NCBI RefSeq assembly: GCF_012641745.1 | Contig: NZ_WEHZ01000016.1 | Span: 55,846-119,845, forward strand | Reading direction: 5' to 3' | From: Pseudoalteromonas peptidolytica | Lineage (GTDB): Bacteria; Pseudomonadota; Gammaproteobacteria; Enterobacterales; Alteromonadaceae | DNA length: 64,000 nt | Part shown: positions 9,420 through 19,064 of the stretch, one piece after another | How the letters are laid out: each line of letters starts with the position of its first letter | How positions within the stretch are numbered: position 1 is the stretch's first letter | The notes under the pieces: generated by a model | Database searches by the model: none | Seen by the model: only the letters and a program-made list of their open reading frames with translations | Told to the model about the DNA's origin: nothing | Program-made: the position numbers and the translations under genes

Positions 9420-10388
9420 ATGAATCATTGGTTTACTGACTTTTACGCTACCATAGCAAAGACACCACTGAGCCATTGGCTCGAAACACTTCCTGCGCAG
9501 CTAAGTCATTGGCAAAAAGAAGCACAGCATGGAGACTGGCCAAAATGGGAAAAAGTACTTAAAAACTTACCTGACATTTCTACTTCGCATGTCAACATCA
9601 CTACAAAAGTTGAAATTGGCACGGTAGAAGAAATCAGCGAAGGTCACCAAAAGCAACTGACACACCTTCTTAAGCGTATGATGCCTTGGAGAAAAGGGCC
9701 ATTTCACCTGCATGGTATACATATTGACACAGAATGGCGCAGTGATTGGAAGTGGGATAGATTGTTACCACACATTAGCGATTTAAAAGGCCGCAATGTG
9801 CTAGATATTGGGTGTGGCTCAGGCTACCACCTTTGGCGTATGCGTGGTGAAGGTGCAGAACTGGTTGTCGGTATAGATCCATCTGACCTATTTCTATGTC
9901 AATTTCAAACTATCAAGCACTATAATCCAGACCCTAATGTTCACCTATTACCGCTTGGTGTAGAGCAATTGCCAGAGCTTAAAGCCTTTGATACCGTTTT
10001 TTCGATGGGTGTCTTGTATCACCGTCGTTCCCCGATTGATTTTTTAGCTCAGCTTAAGGCTCAACTACGCAAAGGCGGCGAGTTGGTACTAGAAACTCTC
10101 GTCGTTGAAGGGGATGTTAACACGGTATTGGTGCCCACCGATCGTTACGCAAAAATGCGTAACGTATGGTTTATTCCAAGTTGTGATGCACTAACCTTAT
10201 GGCTGGAGCGAGTTGGCTTCAAAGACATTAAAGTTGTTAACCGGGATGTGACGTCATTGGACGAGCAGCGCCAGACCCCGTGGATGGAAACAGAGTCGCT
10301 TGCTGACTTTTTAGACCCTGATGACCCAAACAAAACGATAGAAGGCTATCCGGCTCCACTTCGCGCCATTTTTACTGCTAAGGCGTAA
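9420..10388 (+). CDS. cmoB: tRNA U34 carboxymethyltransferase
   Basis: Transfers the carboxymethyl group of carboxy-SAM to 5-hydroxyuridine 34, making cmo5U in tRNAs. The 322-residue protein shows the CmoB N-terminal region, then the Rossmann methyltransferase core with [18 protein letters not shown] (about 121-138) and the [16 protein letters not shown] segment typical of the family. Length matches the E. coli enzyme. It follows cmoA by 8 nt, as in most gammaproteobacteria, and the two act in consecutive steps. A strong hairpin follows the gene. Confidence 0.96.
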   Translation: MNHWFTDFYATIAKTPLSHWLETLPAQLSHWQKEAQHGDWPKWEKVLKNLPDISTSHVNITTKVEIGTVEEISEGHQKQLTHLLKRMMPWRKGPFHLHGIHIDTEWRSDWKWDRLLPHISDLKGRNVLDIGCGSGYHLWRMRGEGAELVVGIDPSDLFLCQFQTIKHYNPDPNVHLLPLGVEQLPELKAFDTVFSMGVLYHRRSPIDFLAQLKAQLRKGGELVLETLVVEGDVNTVLVPTDRYAKMRNVWFIPSCDALTLWLERVGFKDIKVVNRDVTSLDEQRQTPWMETESLADFLDPDDPNKTIEGYPAPLRAIFTAKA

Positions 10389-10408
10389 GGAAGTTAATGT
10401 GCAAATTT

Positions 10409-10435
10409 GCCTAGCCTGCATTCTGCAGGTTAGGC
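10409..10435 (+). terminator. Hairpin after cmoB, probable terminator
   Basis: GCCTAGCCTGCA and TGCAGGTTAGGC pair over 12 positions with one G-U, loop TTC, 21 nt after the cmoB stop. There is no clear T-run after it, so it may act with Rho or only protect the 3' end. Confidence 0.5.
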
Positions 10436-10904
10436 AAGCTATGATATTTAGCTCTACAAAACAATAAGCTCCAATGTGTTTATCGTTGTAATAGCTTACA
10501 AATCAACCTCCCCCCTTTAATCCAAGCGAAGCTGTTGCACCCCACCCAAGCTCAGTATTTTAGATTGACCGTTAATATTGATAGTAAGATATGTCGAACT
10601 ACACTATATGTAATAAGTAACCAACATTTTGGACAATAGGTGAGCAAGCTTACTTTTATCGCTCATCGAACATACTACCGCATCCATTTATAAAACCGGC
10701 ACTGTAATGGCTATTCTTCAATAGTACCCGAGCAGTGGCTAAAAAAGCCTGAGAGTTTGGGGAACAGTTAATCCTAGCTTTGAAGCAAGCGAGAAGTAAT
10801 CCGTAAAAATGGGATCATGATCAGCCTAAAAGCCTTCTGTTCAGGTACCCCACACAAAGCTCAGCTGTCATTACATGGCTTATTTCATCATAAAAGGAGA
10901 CTAA
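10436..10904. other. Intergenic region, nothing supported
   Basis: About 470 bp with no coding frame, repeat copy or recognisable riboswitch. The segment 10740-10860 has several short self-complementary stretches but I could not fold it into a known RNA family. The last bases before 10905 hold the AAAGGAG ribosome binding site of the next gene. Confidence 0.4.
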
Positions 10905-11324
10905 ATGGCTGTAAATAAATCAGATCAAGAATATACCCATGTGCGGCAACTGTTAAAGAAAATGGATCCTGATATAGCTGCCAGCTTTAGTTACAAACAA
11001 CGCAAAGCACTACAAAAAGCAATGGATACGCGTAGTTGGAACAACCATAAGATTGACTTTAGGCCGACATTAGCACTGCCATTCTTACCCTGGAGTTTCT
11101 ATTTTGTTTTCCTTGGCGGTGTAAACAGGCGCAAGCTAAGCTCGAGCGAACGTGTTACCGCCGCTATCGTTTTTTTAATCACGCTACTTGTCTTCAGTGT
11201 TATTTTGCTTGGGATCTTGTTTGTTGCGCTTTACTTATTAAAGTCTTGGCTAGGTATTGATATCTTTGCTGGTGAATCACTGGGCTTATGGGATCATTTC
11301 AAAGAAGTGTTTAATTTGGAATAA
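10905..11324 (+). CDS. Small inner-membrane protein, unknown function
   Basis: A 139-residue protein preceded by a good AAAGGAG site 7 nt before ATG. The first 60 residues are polar and basic (KKMDPDIAASFSYKQRKALQKAM). One hydrophobic patch at about 63-76 (LALPFLPWSFYFVF) is followed by a long membrane segment at about 90-118 (AAIVFLITLLVFSVILLGILFVALYLL), so two membrane passes are likely. The KQRKALQKAM-WNNHKIDFRPTLALPF block reminds me of small conserved Alteromonadales proteins without known function. No operon partner. I do not recognise a function. Confidence 0.65.
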   Translation: MAVNKSDQEYTHVRQLLKKMDPDIAASFSYKQRKALQKAMDTRSWNNHKIDFRPTLALPFLPWSFYFVFLGGVNRRKLSSSERVTAAIVFLITLLVFSVILLGILFVALYLLKSWLGIDIFAGESLGLWDHFKEVFNLE

Positions 11325-11532
11325 GGTATGTAGAAGAAGCAATGATTTAGCCAGCATCCAAACACCAGATTACATAGTAAGTAGAAATCTTTTTTGCTTC
11401 TTACTCTAAAACAGTACAAGTTTATAATCGATTAATTTATATAGTAATTATCAAGGATAAGTCCGAAACAGCGCTATACTTTGTTCCTGATTTTGGGTAG
11501 CATCTGCACTGATTCAATAATGGACTAAATCA

Positions 11533-12855
11533 ATGAAAACTACAAAAACACTCATCGCGCTTGCGCTTATCTCTTCATTAGTAGCTTGTGGCGGTAGTGA
11601 TAATAACAACAGTACACAAGGTTCAGGAAGCAGCAGTGCTGCTCTAGCAAAATTCACAACAATGACTAGCGTGACTAACTCGTGCGGTGAAGCCACTCGA
11701 CCAGCTTTTGATGTTGTATTCCATAAACTTGATGGTGCCGTAAACGGTACCACAAAATCTGACAATCAAGGGAAGATAGATACCGATATTCCCCAAGGGA
11801 CACAACATATCTCTGTCATAATACCAATGAAAAACAATGATGGTGAAAAGGTGACTTATGTCGACACGTATCTTGATGTTTCTAACGGATTAACACTAGA
11901 TAGACTCAGTTTTTATAACAGTGATGACTCTTGTTCATGTACATATGAGGCGCAAGTCGATATTTCTGAACTTAAAATATCTGCACCTGATGCTATTTTG
12001 GAGGGGGTAAATCGCCGCCCAATTCATATTGATGTTGCTGATGACGTATTGCCAATGTGTAGCAAGGATAAACTCGCTTATCTTTCAATCAAAACGCCAT
12101 ACTTTGGCGGCTCAAAAGCGGCGAAATTTGATCTCTCTTCCGGAGCAATCAGTGTAAAAGAGTCTGACTTTATTCATCAAGGCGTTAAAGTCGACTACTC
12201 ACACATTGATGAGCATAGTATGGGGACTGTTAACATACGTGGTGCCATTGATAACCGCTCTGTTTTTCATCAAGTTTCATATAGAACCAAAGATAATCTT
12301 TATATCTACCCCTCTATTGCAGATACCAACTTACTTTCTCTTGCAAGCTTTGAGGAAAACAGCTTTGCAGAGGGTAACTTTAAGAGCTTTAATACTGCAT
12401 ATCAGCATATCGACGAAAATGGTCACTTAGATCAACCGCAGAAGATTTCGGCCTACGATGTTGGTTATGAGTTTTCAAACAGCTTTGTTAATGCCCTAGT
12501 ATCATCAAATAGTAACGTATTATCTTATGATTACACCAACGCTGTACCCAGTGCTGACAGAGTACAATATATGATAGGGTTTAATGATTACAAGCATGGT
12601 GCGGTAAGTTGGTATATCAACTCTGAAGCTAAAGGAACAATCCCTGATTTGGAATTTGGTGATATTCTCACTGATGAGACGATGGATGAAAGCTCTATGT
12701 ACCTCTCATTTAACCTTTACGATTATAATCATGAAGGTAATTACATTGACCTTATCAATGTGTTTCAACGCCAAACATACGAACAATTGATAGACAGTGG
12801 TATATATGATGGTGGCGCTTCCATCAGAATAGAGTTTGAACTTAACTCCAATTAA
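11533..12855 (+). CDS. Outer-membrane-type lipoprotein of unknown function
   Basis: A 440-residue protein with a lipoprotein signal peptide: basic start, hydrophobic stretch TLIALALISSLVA and lipobox VACG with the cysteine at residue 19. The residue after the cysteine is glycine, then a long Gly/Ser/Asn linker (GGSDNNNSTQGSGSSS), which favours outer-membrane delivery. Four further cysteines (SCGEATR, DSCSCTYEA, PMCSKD) may form disulfides. The rest is beta-rich with an early part that could be a carboxypeptidase-regulatory-like or Ig-like domain (VVFHKLDGAVNGTTKSDNQGKID). No enzyme motif seen. Stands alone between two non-coding stretches. Confidence 0.7.
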   Translation: MKTTKTLIALALISSLVACGGSDNNNSTQGSGSSSAALAKFTTMTSVTNSCGEATRPAFDVVFHKLDGAVNGTTKSDNQGKIDTDIPQGTQHISVIIPMKNNDGEKVTYVDTYLDVSNGLTLDRLSFYNSDDSCSCTYEAQVDISELKISAPDAILEGVNRRPIHIDVADDVLPMCSKDKLAYLSIKTPYFGGSKAAKFDLSSGAISVKESDFIHQGVKVDYSHIDEHSMGTVNIRGAIDNRSVFHQVSYRTKDNLYIYPSIADTNLLSLASFEENSFAEGNFKSFNTAYQHIDENGHLDQPQKISAYDVGYEFSNSFVNALVSSNSNVLSYDYTNAVPSADRVQYMIGFNDYKHGAVSWYINSEAKGTIPDLEFGDILTDETMDESSMYLSFNLYDYNHEGNYIDLINVFQRQTYEQLIDSGIYDGGASIRIEFELNSN

Positions 12856-12992
12856 GCTTTATTAAAGGTGATATGAGGCGAGCTTAAACGCGTAAAAAGC
12901 TCAGAGCTCGACTTATATCATCTAACTTCCATTGAGAGCCTCTTAGCCGTAATTCCCACTATCGATTAACACCATCGCTATAACAGCCTTAA

Positions 12993-13142
12993 ACCAATTA
13001 TCTTAATTAAGAGGTCTATGTTGAGGCGAGAAAGTCTTGTCGATAACACCGCGCCCGCGTCCTACTATTACCTCGGTAACTACGTCCTGTAAGCAAGGCA
13101 AAAATTTTGCTTCTAAGCTGTTCTAAATAAGAAGTTTTGTGA
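12993..13142. repeat. Dispersed MITE-like repeat, copy A (3'-truncated)
   Basis: Matches the left end and middle of the repeat family described at 52920-53127, including ACCAATTATCTTAATTAAG, the GGCGAGAAAGTCTTGTCGATAAC block, the long-form middle and the hairpin with TTCTAAATAAG. The right third, including the right terminal inverted repeat, is missing after about 13142. Confidence 0.8.
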
Positions 13143-13212
13143 CTAATCAAAACAATAGGATAGTACGAATGTCATACGGCTTTATGCTCATCTCTACGCA
13201 AGAAATAAAGTG

Positions 13213-13233
13213 AAAAAGGAGCTAAAACGCTCC
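13213..13233 (-). terminator. Intrinsic terminator downstream of the RiPP-like peptide gene
   Basis: On the minus strand GGAGC-GTTTTA-GCTCC is followed by TTTTT, 92 nt after the stop of the peptide gene at 13326. This supports the peptide gene being a real minus-strand transcription unit. Confidence 0.6.
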
Positions 13234-13325
13234 AAATCATGTAGATATATCAACCCTTAATGGCAAGTCTTATCTTTACACTATAAGAGAAGCCTACCTA
13301 GTTGTTCTATCACCCATGGTTTAAG

Positions 13326-13475
13326 TTATTTTGCAATGTCGCAATATGCTCTACTTAACTCTTTAAACCAACTGGAAGTAAATCCGCCTCCCGCAACTTG
13401 TGGTGTCAGTTTTTGGTTTAATGACTTGTTATCAGATAGGTTTAACATGTTTTTCTTTTTTACTTTTAATTTCAT
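13326..13475 (-). CDS. Candidate RiPP precursor peptide with double-glycine leader (lanthipeptide-like)
   Basis: A 49-residue peptide. It has a basic, Lys-rich start (MKLKVKKKNMLNLSDNKSLN), then LTPQVAGGG and an 18-residue tail FTSSWFKELSRAYCDIAK. This layout resembles short precursors annotated 'class I lanthipeptide' or GG-leader natural product precursors in Pseudoalteromonas: an MKL-K-K-L-LS leader, a T/P-x-V-AGG site and a core containing Ser, Thr and one Cys. The ATG at 13475 is preferred over an in-frame start at 13508 because AAGGAT lies 6 nt before it. No LanB/LanC, ATP-grasp, radical-SAM or peptidase-transporter gene is in the window, so processing enzymes would have to act in trans. 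A terminator at 13213-13233 closes the unit. Confidence 0.6.
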   Translation of the reverse strand: MKLKVKKKNMLNLSDNKSLNQKLTPQVAGGGFTSSWFKELSRAYCDIAK

Positions 13476-13508
13476 TTTTTTATCCTTAATGACAATCTGA
13501 ATTTTCAA

Positions 13509-13994
13509 CTTGCTTACATTGCAAGTAAAAAAATAATAACAACATTGAGATAGTTAGCAAACATTTGCTTTTAAATTGTCCTGTTTTTTAATACGGAAAG
13601 TATGAATTTGCGTTAGAAAGACTTGTTACTCAGGTGACGAGTTAACGACCTGAGCCCCTATCCGCTAGTTGCTCTAAAGTATACTGCATACAGCTTTTTT
13701 TAAGCTTTCAACAACTACTTTAATTAAAAAATCTCTCTGGATGAATACAACACCTTGTGAAGGTGTGGATCACCAGGATCCAAACTTAACCAACTATTAC
13801 TGCTGAAAACCTTCACTATATCTAGCTGAGAGGAAGCAATTGTACCGTAACACCTGCTAATCTATGGAAATTGCTAGGCCAGTCTGGATTTGCTAGCAAA
13901 CTGCTCGCTAGAACTGGAGCTTGGGCATGTAGAGTGAAACTTTTACCTTTTTAGGAGACTTAAATATTCTTTTTGTTGCGAGGTTAATATACTA
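13509..13994. other. Intergenic region upstream of the peptide gene
   Basis: Holds the probable promoter of the peptide gene (AT-rich 13510-13590), a perfect 7-bp hairpin CTCAGGT/ACCTGAG at 13629-13654 and the short palindromic element ACACCTTGTGAAGGTGT at about 13750. A 21-codon plus-strand frame at 13741-13806 has no ribosome binding site and I do not call it a gene. Confidence 0.4.
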
Positions 13995-14022
13995 AAAAAG
14001 GAGCTAAAATTAGCTCCTTTTT
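13995..14022 (-). terminator. Intrinsic terminator of adk
   Basis: A perfect 12-bp stem (AAAAAGGAGCTA/TAGCTCCTTTTT) with a 4-nt loop starts 18 nt after the adk stop and has T-runs on both strands, so it could work in both directions. Confidence 0.9.
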
Positions 14023-14039
14023 ATTTCGATTTGTAAACT

Positions 14040-14834
<795 letters not shown>

Positions 14835-14851
14835 TCAGAAATTAATCCTGA

Positions 14852-15856
14852 TTATAAGAATGTACCTAGTGCCTTCACTTGGTCTAACATGCGGCAAGAG
14901 AAACCCCACTCGTTATCATACCAAGCCATCACTTTTACAAGTTTGCCATCAACTTTGGTTTGCGTTGAGTCAAATACCGAAGAAGCTGGGTTATGATTAA
15001 AATCGATCGAAACCAGAGGTAGCTCATTGTACTCTAGGATTTCACTCATTACGCCCTCAGCAGCTGCTTTAATTGCCGCGTTGACCTCTTCTTTTGACGT
15101 CTCGCGCTTGGCAACAAAAGTTAAATCAACTAGCGATACATTGATAGTTGGCACGCGAACCGCCATGCCGTCTAGTTTACCCGCCAGCTCAGGCAGCACA
15201 AGGCCTACTGCTTTTGCTGCACCTGTTTTTGTTGGGATCATCGATTGTGTTGCACTTCGAGCGCGGTACAAATCTTTGTGGTATACGTCAGATAAGTTCT
15301 GATCGTTCGTGTAAGCATGGATAGTCGTCATGCTACCTTGCTCAATTCCAATAGTGTCGTTTAACACTTTTGCAATAGGCGCAAGACAGTTTGTGGTGCA
15401 AGATGCGTTAGAAATAATCGTTGACTCAGCATTAAGTACTTCACTGTTAACGCCATGAACAACCGTTGCGTCCATATCAGTACCCGGTGCAGAAACGATC
15501 ACTTTCTTAGCGCCCGCTTCAATGTGCTTTGCAGCGGCTTCGCGAGAAGTAAACAACCCCGTACATTCAAGCACGACGTCAACATCCAGTGTTTTCCATG
15601 GTAAGTTTGCAGGATCACGCTCTTGCGTTAGCGTAATTTCATCTCCACCAATAACCAGTGTATTATCATTCAGTACAACTTGCTCTTGAAAGCGGCCATG
15701 TACTGAGTCAAACTGAGTTAGATGCGCATTTACATTTGCAGGTGCAAGATCGTTAATGGCAACAACTTTAATGTCTTTATTCTGACCTGACTCGTATAGT
15801 GCGCGAAGTACATTACGACCTATACGTCCATAGCCATTAATTGCGATATTAATCAT
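14852..15856 (-). CDS. gap: Glyceraldehyde-3-phosphate dehydrogenase, type I
   Basis: Oxidises and phosphorylates glyceraldehyde-3-phosphate to 1,3-bisphosphoglycerate. The 334-residue protein has the dinucleotide motif [15 protein letters not shown], the active-site [12 protein letters not shown] with cysteine near 153, the phosphate-site segment [14 protein letters not shown] and the C-terminal [13 protein letters not shown]. The aspartate in VVAINDLA after beta strand 2 is typical of NAD-dependent enzymes. It is third in an operon with edd and eda (17-nt gap after eda), so it takes the triose phosphate released by KDPG aldolase. This local arrangement suggests a glucose-induced copy; a housekeeping copy may exist elsewhere, which I cannot see. 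Confidence 0.95.
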   Translation of the reverse strand: MINIAINGYGRIGRNVLRALYESGQNKDIKVVAINDLAPANVNAHLTQFDSVHGRFQEQVVLNDNTLVIGGDEITLTQERDPANLPWKTLDVDVVLECTGLFTSREAAAKHIEAGAKKVIVSAPGTDMDATVVHGVNSEVLNAESTIISNASCTTNCLAPIAKVLNDTIGIEQGSMTTIHAYTNDQNLSDVYHKDLYRARSATQSMIPTKTGAAKAVGLVLPELAGKLDGMAVRVPTINVSLVDLTFVAKRETSKEEVNAAIKAAAEGVMSEILEYNELPLVSIDFNHNPASSVFDSTQTKVDGKLVKVMAWYDNEWGFSCRMLDQVKALGTFL

Positions 15857-15873
15857 GATAACTGTCCCCTAAT

Positions 15874-16494
15874 CTATTTTACTTCACTTGCTTGTTTTGC
15901 AAGCGCTTCAATGGCTTGCCAGTCTTTGTTTGCGATAAGCGCTTTATCAAGCATCCAAGTACCGCCCACACATACCACATTGTCGAGTGCTAAATACTTA
16001 GGTGCAGTTGCCAACGAAATACCACCCGTTGGACAGAATTTTACTTGTGGAATTGGTCCGCCAATAGACTTAAGCATTGGTGCACCACCTGCAGCTTCTG
16101 CTGGGAAAAATTTCAAGAATTCAAAACCATGACTTGCAAGTTTCATCACCTCACTTGGCGTTGCGGCACCTGGAAGGAATGGAATACTTGAAGACTTTGC
16201 CAGTTCCAATAATTCGTCATTTACGCCAGGGCTGACCATAAAATCAGCGCCGGCTTCTACAGAAGCATTGAAAGTTGCTTTATCCACTACCGTGCCAGTA
16301 CCGACATAGGCCTCTGGTAAAGCCGCTTTAATGTCTTTCACCGCTTGCGCTGCCACCGGTGTGCGAAGTGTAACTTCAAGTGCTCGCAAGCCACCATTAA
16401 ACAATGCCCTAGCAAGCGGTACCGCGTCTTCTAGGTTATCAATAACGATAACCGGAACCACTGGTGCTGCTGACAATATCTCTTTAATACTCAT
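15874..16494 (-). CDS. eda: 2-keto-3-deoxy-6-phosphogluconate (KDPG) aldolase
   Basis: Cleaves KDPG to pyruvate and glyceraldehyde-3-phosphate, the last dedicated ED step. The class I aldolase barrel shows the catalytic glutamate in GLRALEVTLRT, the Schiff-base lysine in FEFLKFFPAEAAGG and the phosphate-binding CPTGGI. Starting at MSIKEIL (ATG 16494) gives 206 residues, the normal length, with GAGGGTGA directly upstream; an in-frame start at 16542 overlapping edd would add 16 residues unlike the family. It lies 23 nt after edd and 17 nt before gap. Confidence 0.95.
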   Translation of the reverse strand: MSIKEILSAAPVVPVIVIDNLEDAVPLARALFNGGLRALEVTLRTPVAAQAVKDIKAALPEAYVGTGTVVDKATFNASVEAGADFMVSPGVNDELLELAKSSSIPFLPGAATPSEVMKLASHGFEFLKFFPAEAAGGAPMLKSIGGPIPQVKFCPTGGISLATAPKYLALDNVVCVGGTWMLDKALIANKDWQAIEALAKQASEVK

Positions 16495-16517
16495 GCTCAC
16501 CCTCATTCCCACTGTTA

Positions 16518-18371
16518 TTATTCTTCGATGCCAAATGAGCATGCGCCTTGATCTGCACTACTCACTATGTGTCTAAATCCTGAAAATAGCTCTCGGCCTG
16601 TACCAAATGTCTGTGACTGTGGTGATAGCTGTAATTCACGCTGTGCCATTTCTTCATCAGAGACGTGTAGCACTAATTCGCCTTTAGGTGCATTTAGAGT
16701 GATCAAATCACCTTCGTGCACTTTAGCAATTGCACCACCTTCAACCGCTTCAGGCGCAAGGTGTATTGCTGCTGGTACTTTACCCGAAGCACCAGACATA
16801 CGACCATCGGTGACAATTGCCACTTTAAAGCCTTGGTCTTGTAGTGTAGCCATCACTGGTGTCAGTTTATGAAGCTCAGGCATACCTTTCGCTTTAGGGC
16901 CTTGTTCTTTAATCACGGCAATAAAATCTTGGTTAAGCTTGCCAGCAGCAAAGGCTTCTTGTAATTCACCTTGAGAACTGAATACCTTTGCTGGCGCCGT
17001 CACAGTTTGATGCTGCTCTTGTACCGCAGATACTTTAATCACCGCTTTACCCAAATTACCACTGAGTAATTGCAAGCCACCTTGCTTATTAAATGGATTT
17101 GCGACTGGACGAAGCACTTCTTCATCTAGCGAATTCTCAGGCACTGGTACCCACTTCACTTTAGCAGGCCCTTGGTTATCGCTAATGATCACATTGCTGT
17201 TAATATCCAGCAATGGCTCCATGGTGTAAGCATCAAGTCCTTCGCCCACAATTGTTTTGACGTCATTGTGTAAGAAGCCGCCATCTCTCAATTCACGCAT
17301 CAAGAAGCCCATCCCCCCTGCTGCTTGGAAATGGTTTACATCTGCATGCCCGTTTGGATAAATACGCGTTAATAACGGCACCACTTCAGACAAGTCGGCC
17401 ATATCCTTCCAGGTAATTTGCACACCTGCCGCTTTTGCCATCGCCACCAAGTGGATAGCATGGTTAGTTGAACCACCAGTAGACAATAGACCAACTAAAC
17501 CATTAATAACGGTTTTTTCACTCACGATGTCCGCAAGTACATTGCCACTTTTTCCATCGAGCAGTTGCGCCAACATGGTCTCAACTGCACTCGCTGTTAG
17601 GCCATCTCTTAGCTCAGTGTATGGGTTGATAAACGAACTACCAGGTAAATGAAGACCCATGATCTCCATTAGCATCTGGTTAGAATTTGCTGTGCCATAA
17701 AAAGTACAAGTACCAGCACTGTGATAGGAAGCACTTTCGGCTTCTAGTAGCTCATCCCGACTTACTAGACCTTGAGCGAACTTTTGACGAATACGAGCTT
17801 TTTCTTTATTTGGGATCCCCGACTGCATTGGGCCTGCTGGCAAAAAGAAAATAGGTAAATGACCAAAAGATAACGCGCCGATTAATAATCCTGGGACGAT
17901 TTTGTCGCATACGCCAAGACAGAAAACTCCATCGAAAACATCATGCGATAATGCCACCGCTGTTGACATGGCAATTACGTCGCGAGAGAACAAAGACAGT
18001 TCCATACCATCGCGGCCTTGTGTCACCCCGTCACACATCGCAGGTACACCACCTGCCACTTGTGCAGTCGCATCAAACTTATTTGCCACTGCTTTAATTA
18101 AATCTGGATATTCTTTATATGGTTCGTGCGCCGACAGCATGTCATTGTACGAATTAATAATTGCTAAATTTGGTTGTTCGTCTTCTTTCAGACGTGCTTT
18201 GTCACTGCTTGAACATGCAGCCATCACGTGTGCTAGATTTCCACAGCCCAGTCCTGCTCGTACGCGCGTTTGTTTTTTTGCTTGTTGGATTCGAGCTAAA
18301 TAGGCTTGACGTGTTGCTTTGCTTCGCTCAATGACGCGTTCGGTGACTTCCTGAATTCGTGGATGCAACAT
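16518..18371 (-). CDS. edd: Phosphogluconate dehydratase
   Basis: Dehydrates 6-phosphogluconate to KDPG using a [4Fe-4S] cluster, the entry step of the ED pathway. The 617-residue IlvD/Edd family protein has the N-terminal [17 protein letters not shown] block, the cluster-region motifs [13 protein letters not shown] and [27 protein letters not shown] and the C-terminal [18 protein letters not shown]. Length equals E. coli Edd. It is the first gene of edd-eda-gap. Its upstream region carries two identical LacI-type operators 33 bp apart, so the operon is probably repressed in the absence of sugar. Confidence 0.97.
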   Translation of the reverse strand: MLHPRIQEVTERVIERSKATRQAYLARIQQAKKQTRVRAGLGCGNLAHVMAACSSSDKARLKEDEQPNLAIINSYNDMLSAHEPYKEYPDLIKAVANKFDATAQVAGGVPAMCDGVTQGRDGMELSLFSRDVIAMSTAVALSHDVFDGVFCLGVCDKIVPGLLIGALSFGHLPIFFLPAGPMQSGIPNKEKARIRQKFAQGLVSRDELLEAESASYHSAGTCTFYGTANSNQMLMEIMGLHLPGSSFINPYTELRDGLTASAVETMLAQLLDGKSGNVLADIVSEKTVINGLVGLLSTGGSTNHAIHLVAMAKAAGVQITWKDMADLSEVVPLLTRIYPNGHADVNHFQAAGGMGFLMRELRDGGFLHNDVKTIVGEGLDAYTMEPLLDINSNVIISDNQGPAKVKWVPVPENSLDEEVLRPVANPFNKQGGLQLLSGNLGKAVIKVSAVQEQHQTVTAPAKVFSSQGELQEAFAAGKLNQDFIAVIKEQGPKAKGMPELHKLTPVMATLQDQGFKVAIVTDGRMSGASGKVPAAIHLAPEAVEGGAIAKVHEGDLITLNAPKGELVLHVSDEEMAQRELQLSPQSQTFGTGRELFSGFRHIVSSADQGACSFGIEE

Positions 18372-18500
18372 AATACTGACTCTCTAGTGTTAGAGGAAAA
18401 AGGCTCTGCACGATTACCAGCATTCGTGGCAATCCTTGTACAGAGCTGCTTTGATTTACCCGTTCAAAGGTACGCTATCAGGTTGTCTCTCACCCCAACC

Positions 18501-18547
18501 TGACACCGGTGTCACTATATTTACTCACAAAGCTGACACCGGTGTCA
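18501..18547. promoter_or_regulatory. Tandem LacI-family operators of edd-eda-gap
   Basis: Two exact copies of the perfect palindrome TGACACCGGTGTCA (18501-18514 and 18534-18547), centres 33 bp apart, about three helical turns, 130-176 bp before edd. A -35-like TTGACA overlaps the distal copy on the minus strand (18548-18543). The same 14-mer occurs at 21305-21318 in the glk promoter, so edd-eda-gap and glk-lacI form one regulon. The likely regulator is one of the two LacI proteins at 19065-20084 and 21374-22432. Confidence 0.85.
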
Positions 18548-18754
18548 ACCTTTCTTATAAATTTAGTCTAACTTTTTAAAATGACCAAATTATAACCATT
18601 AGAAATTCAACTGGTATCTGTGTAACAAGAATCGTTAGTTGTTTGATTTTATTGTTAATTATTATGACAAAAATAATTATTCTAATGTCTGATCATAATC
18701 ACTATTGTAGAGTTAAATTCTCAATTGGCCTTAGCATGACGATATGCAGCTTAA

Positions 18755-18914
18755 TACCAATTTGCTTAATTAAGTGGTCTATTTTGAGGCGAGAAAATCT
18801 TGTCGATAACGAGACAAAAATTTTGCTATTTAGTTGTTCTAAATGAGAAATTTTTAACGCTGTTAGCGTCAGATTTACTCCTTCAAATTGAGCAAGTATT
18901 AAGTCAAATTGGTA
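18755..18914. repeat. Dispersed MITE-like repeat, copy B (short form, 160 bp)
   Basis: Bounded by TACCAATTTG...CAAATTGGTA terminal inverted repeats. Lacks the roughly 50-bp middle segment (CCGCTACCGCG...) of the long form. Contains the internal hairpin around ATTTAGTTGTTCTAAAT. Short ATG frames inside it recur in other copies and are repeat artefacts. Confidence 0.9.
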
Positions 18915-19010
18915 TAACTGATGGGTCAACAAGCTTCATTAATGCGATACAAACCTGAGGATTACTTGAACGCGCTGTATTTAACATTTTTCCTAAGAAC
19001 AGCGAAAATA

Positions 19011-19039
19011 AAAAGCCCAATGACTAAGCATTGGGCTTT
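19011..19039 (-). terminator. Intrinsic terminator of the glk-lacI operon
   Basis: On the minus strand AAAGCCCAATG and CATTGGGCTTT pair around a 6-nt loop and run into TTTTATTTT, about 25 nt after the regulator stop. Confidence 0.9.
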
Positions 19040-19064
19040 GGGGCAAGTATAAAAATTGAAAATG

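Noticed and set aside
10740..10860. Possible riboswitch or structured RNA before the small membrane protein
   Set aside because: Could not be matched to any known aptamer core and the downstream gene gives no metabolic hint.
13741..13806. 21-codon plus-strand peptide starting MNTTPCEGVDH, next to the RiPP-like gene
   Set aside because: No ribosome binding site and no leader-like features; overlaps short palindromes instead.
18702..18932. Open frames of 60-80 codons inside repeat copies (also 30121-30324)
   Set aside because: They recur only because the repeat recurs, lack ribosome binding sites and cross the terminal inverted repeats.
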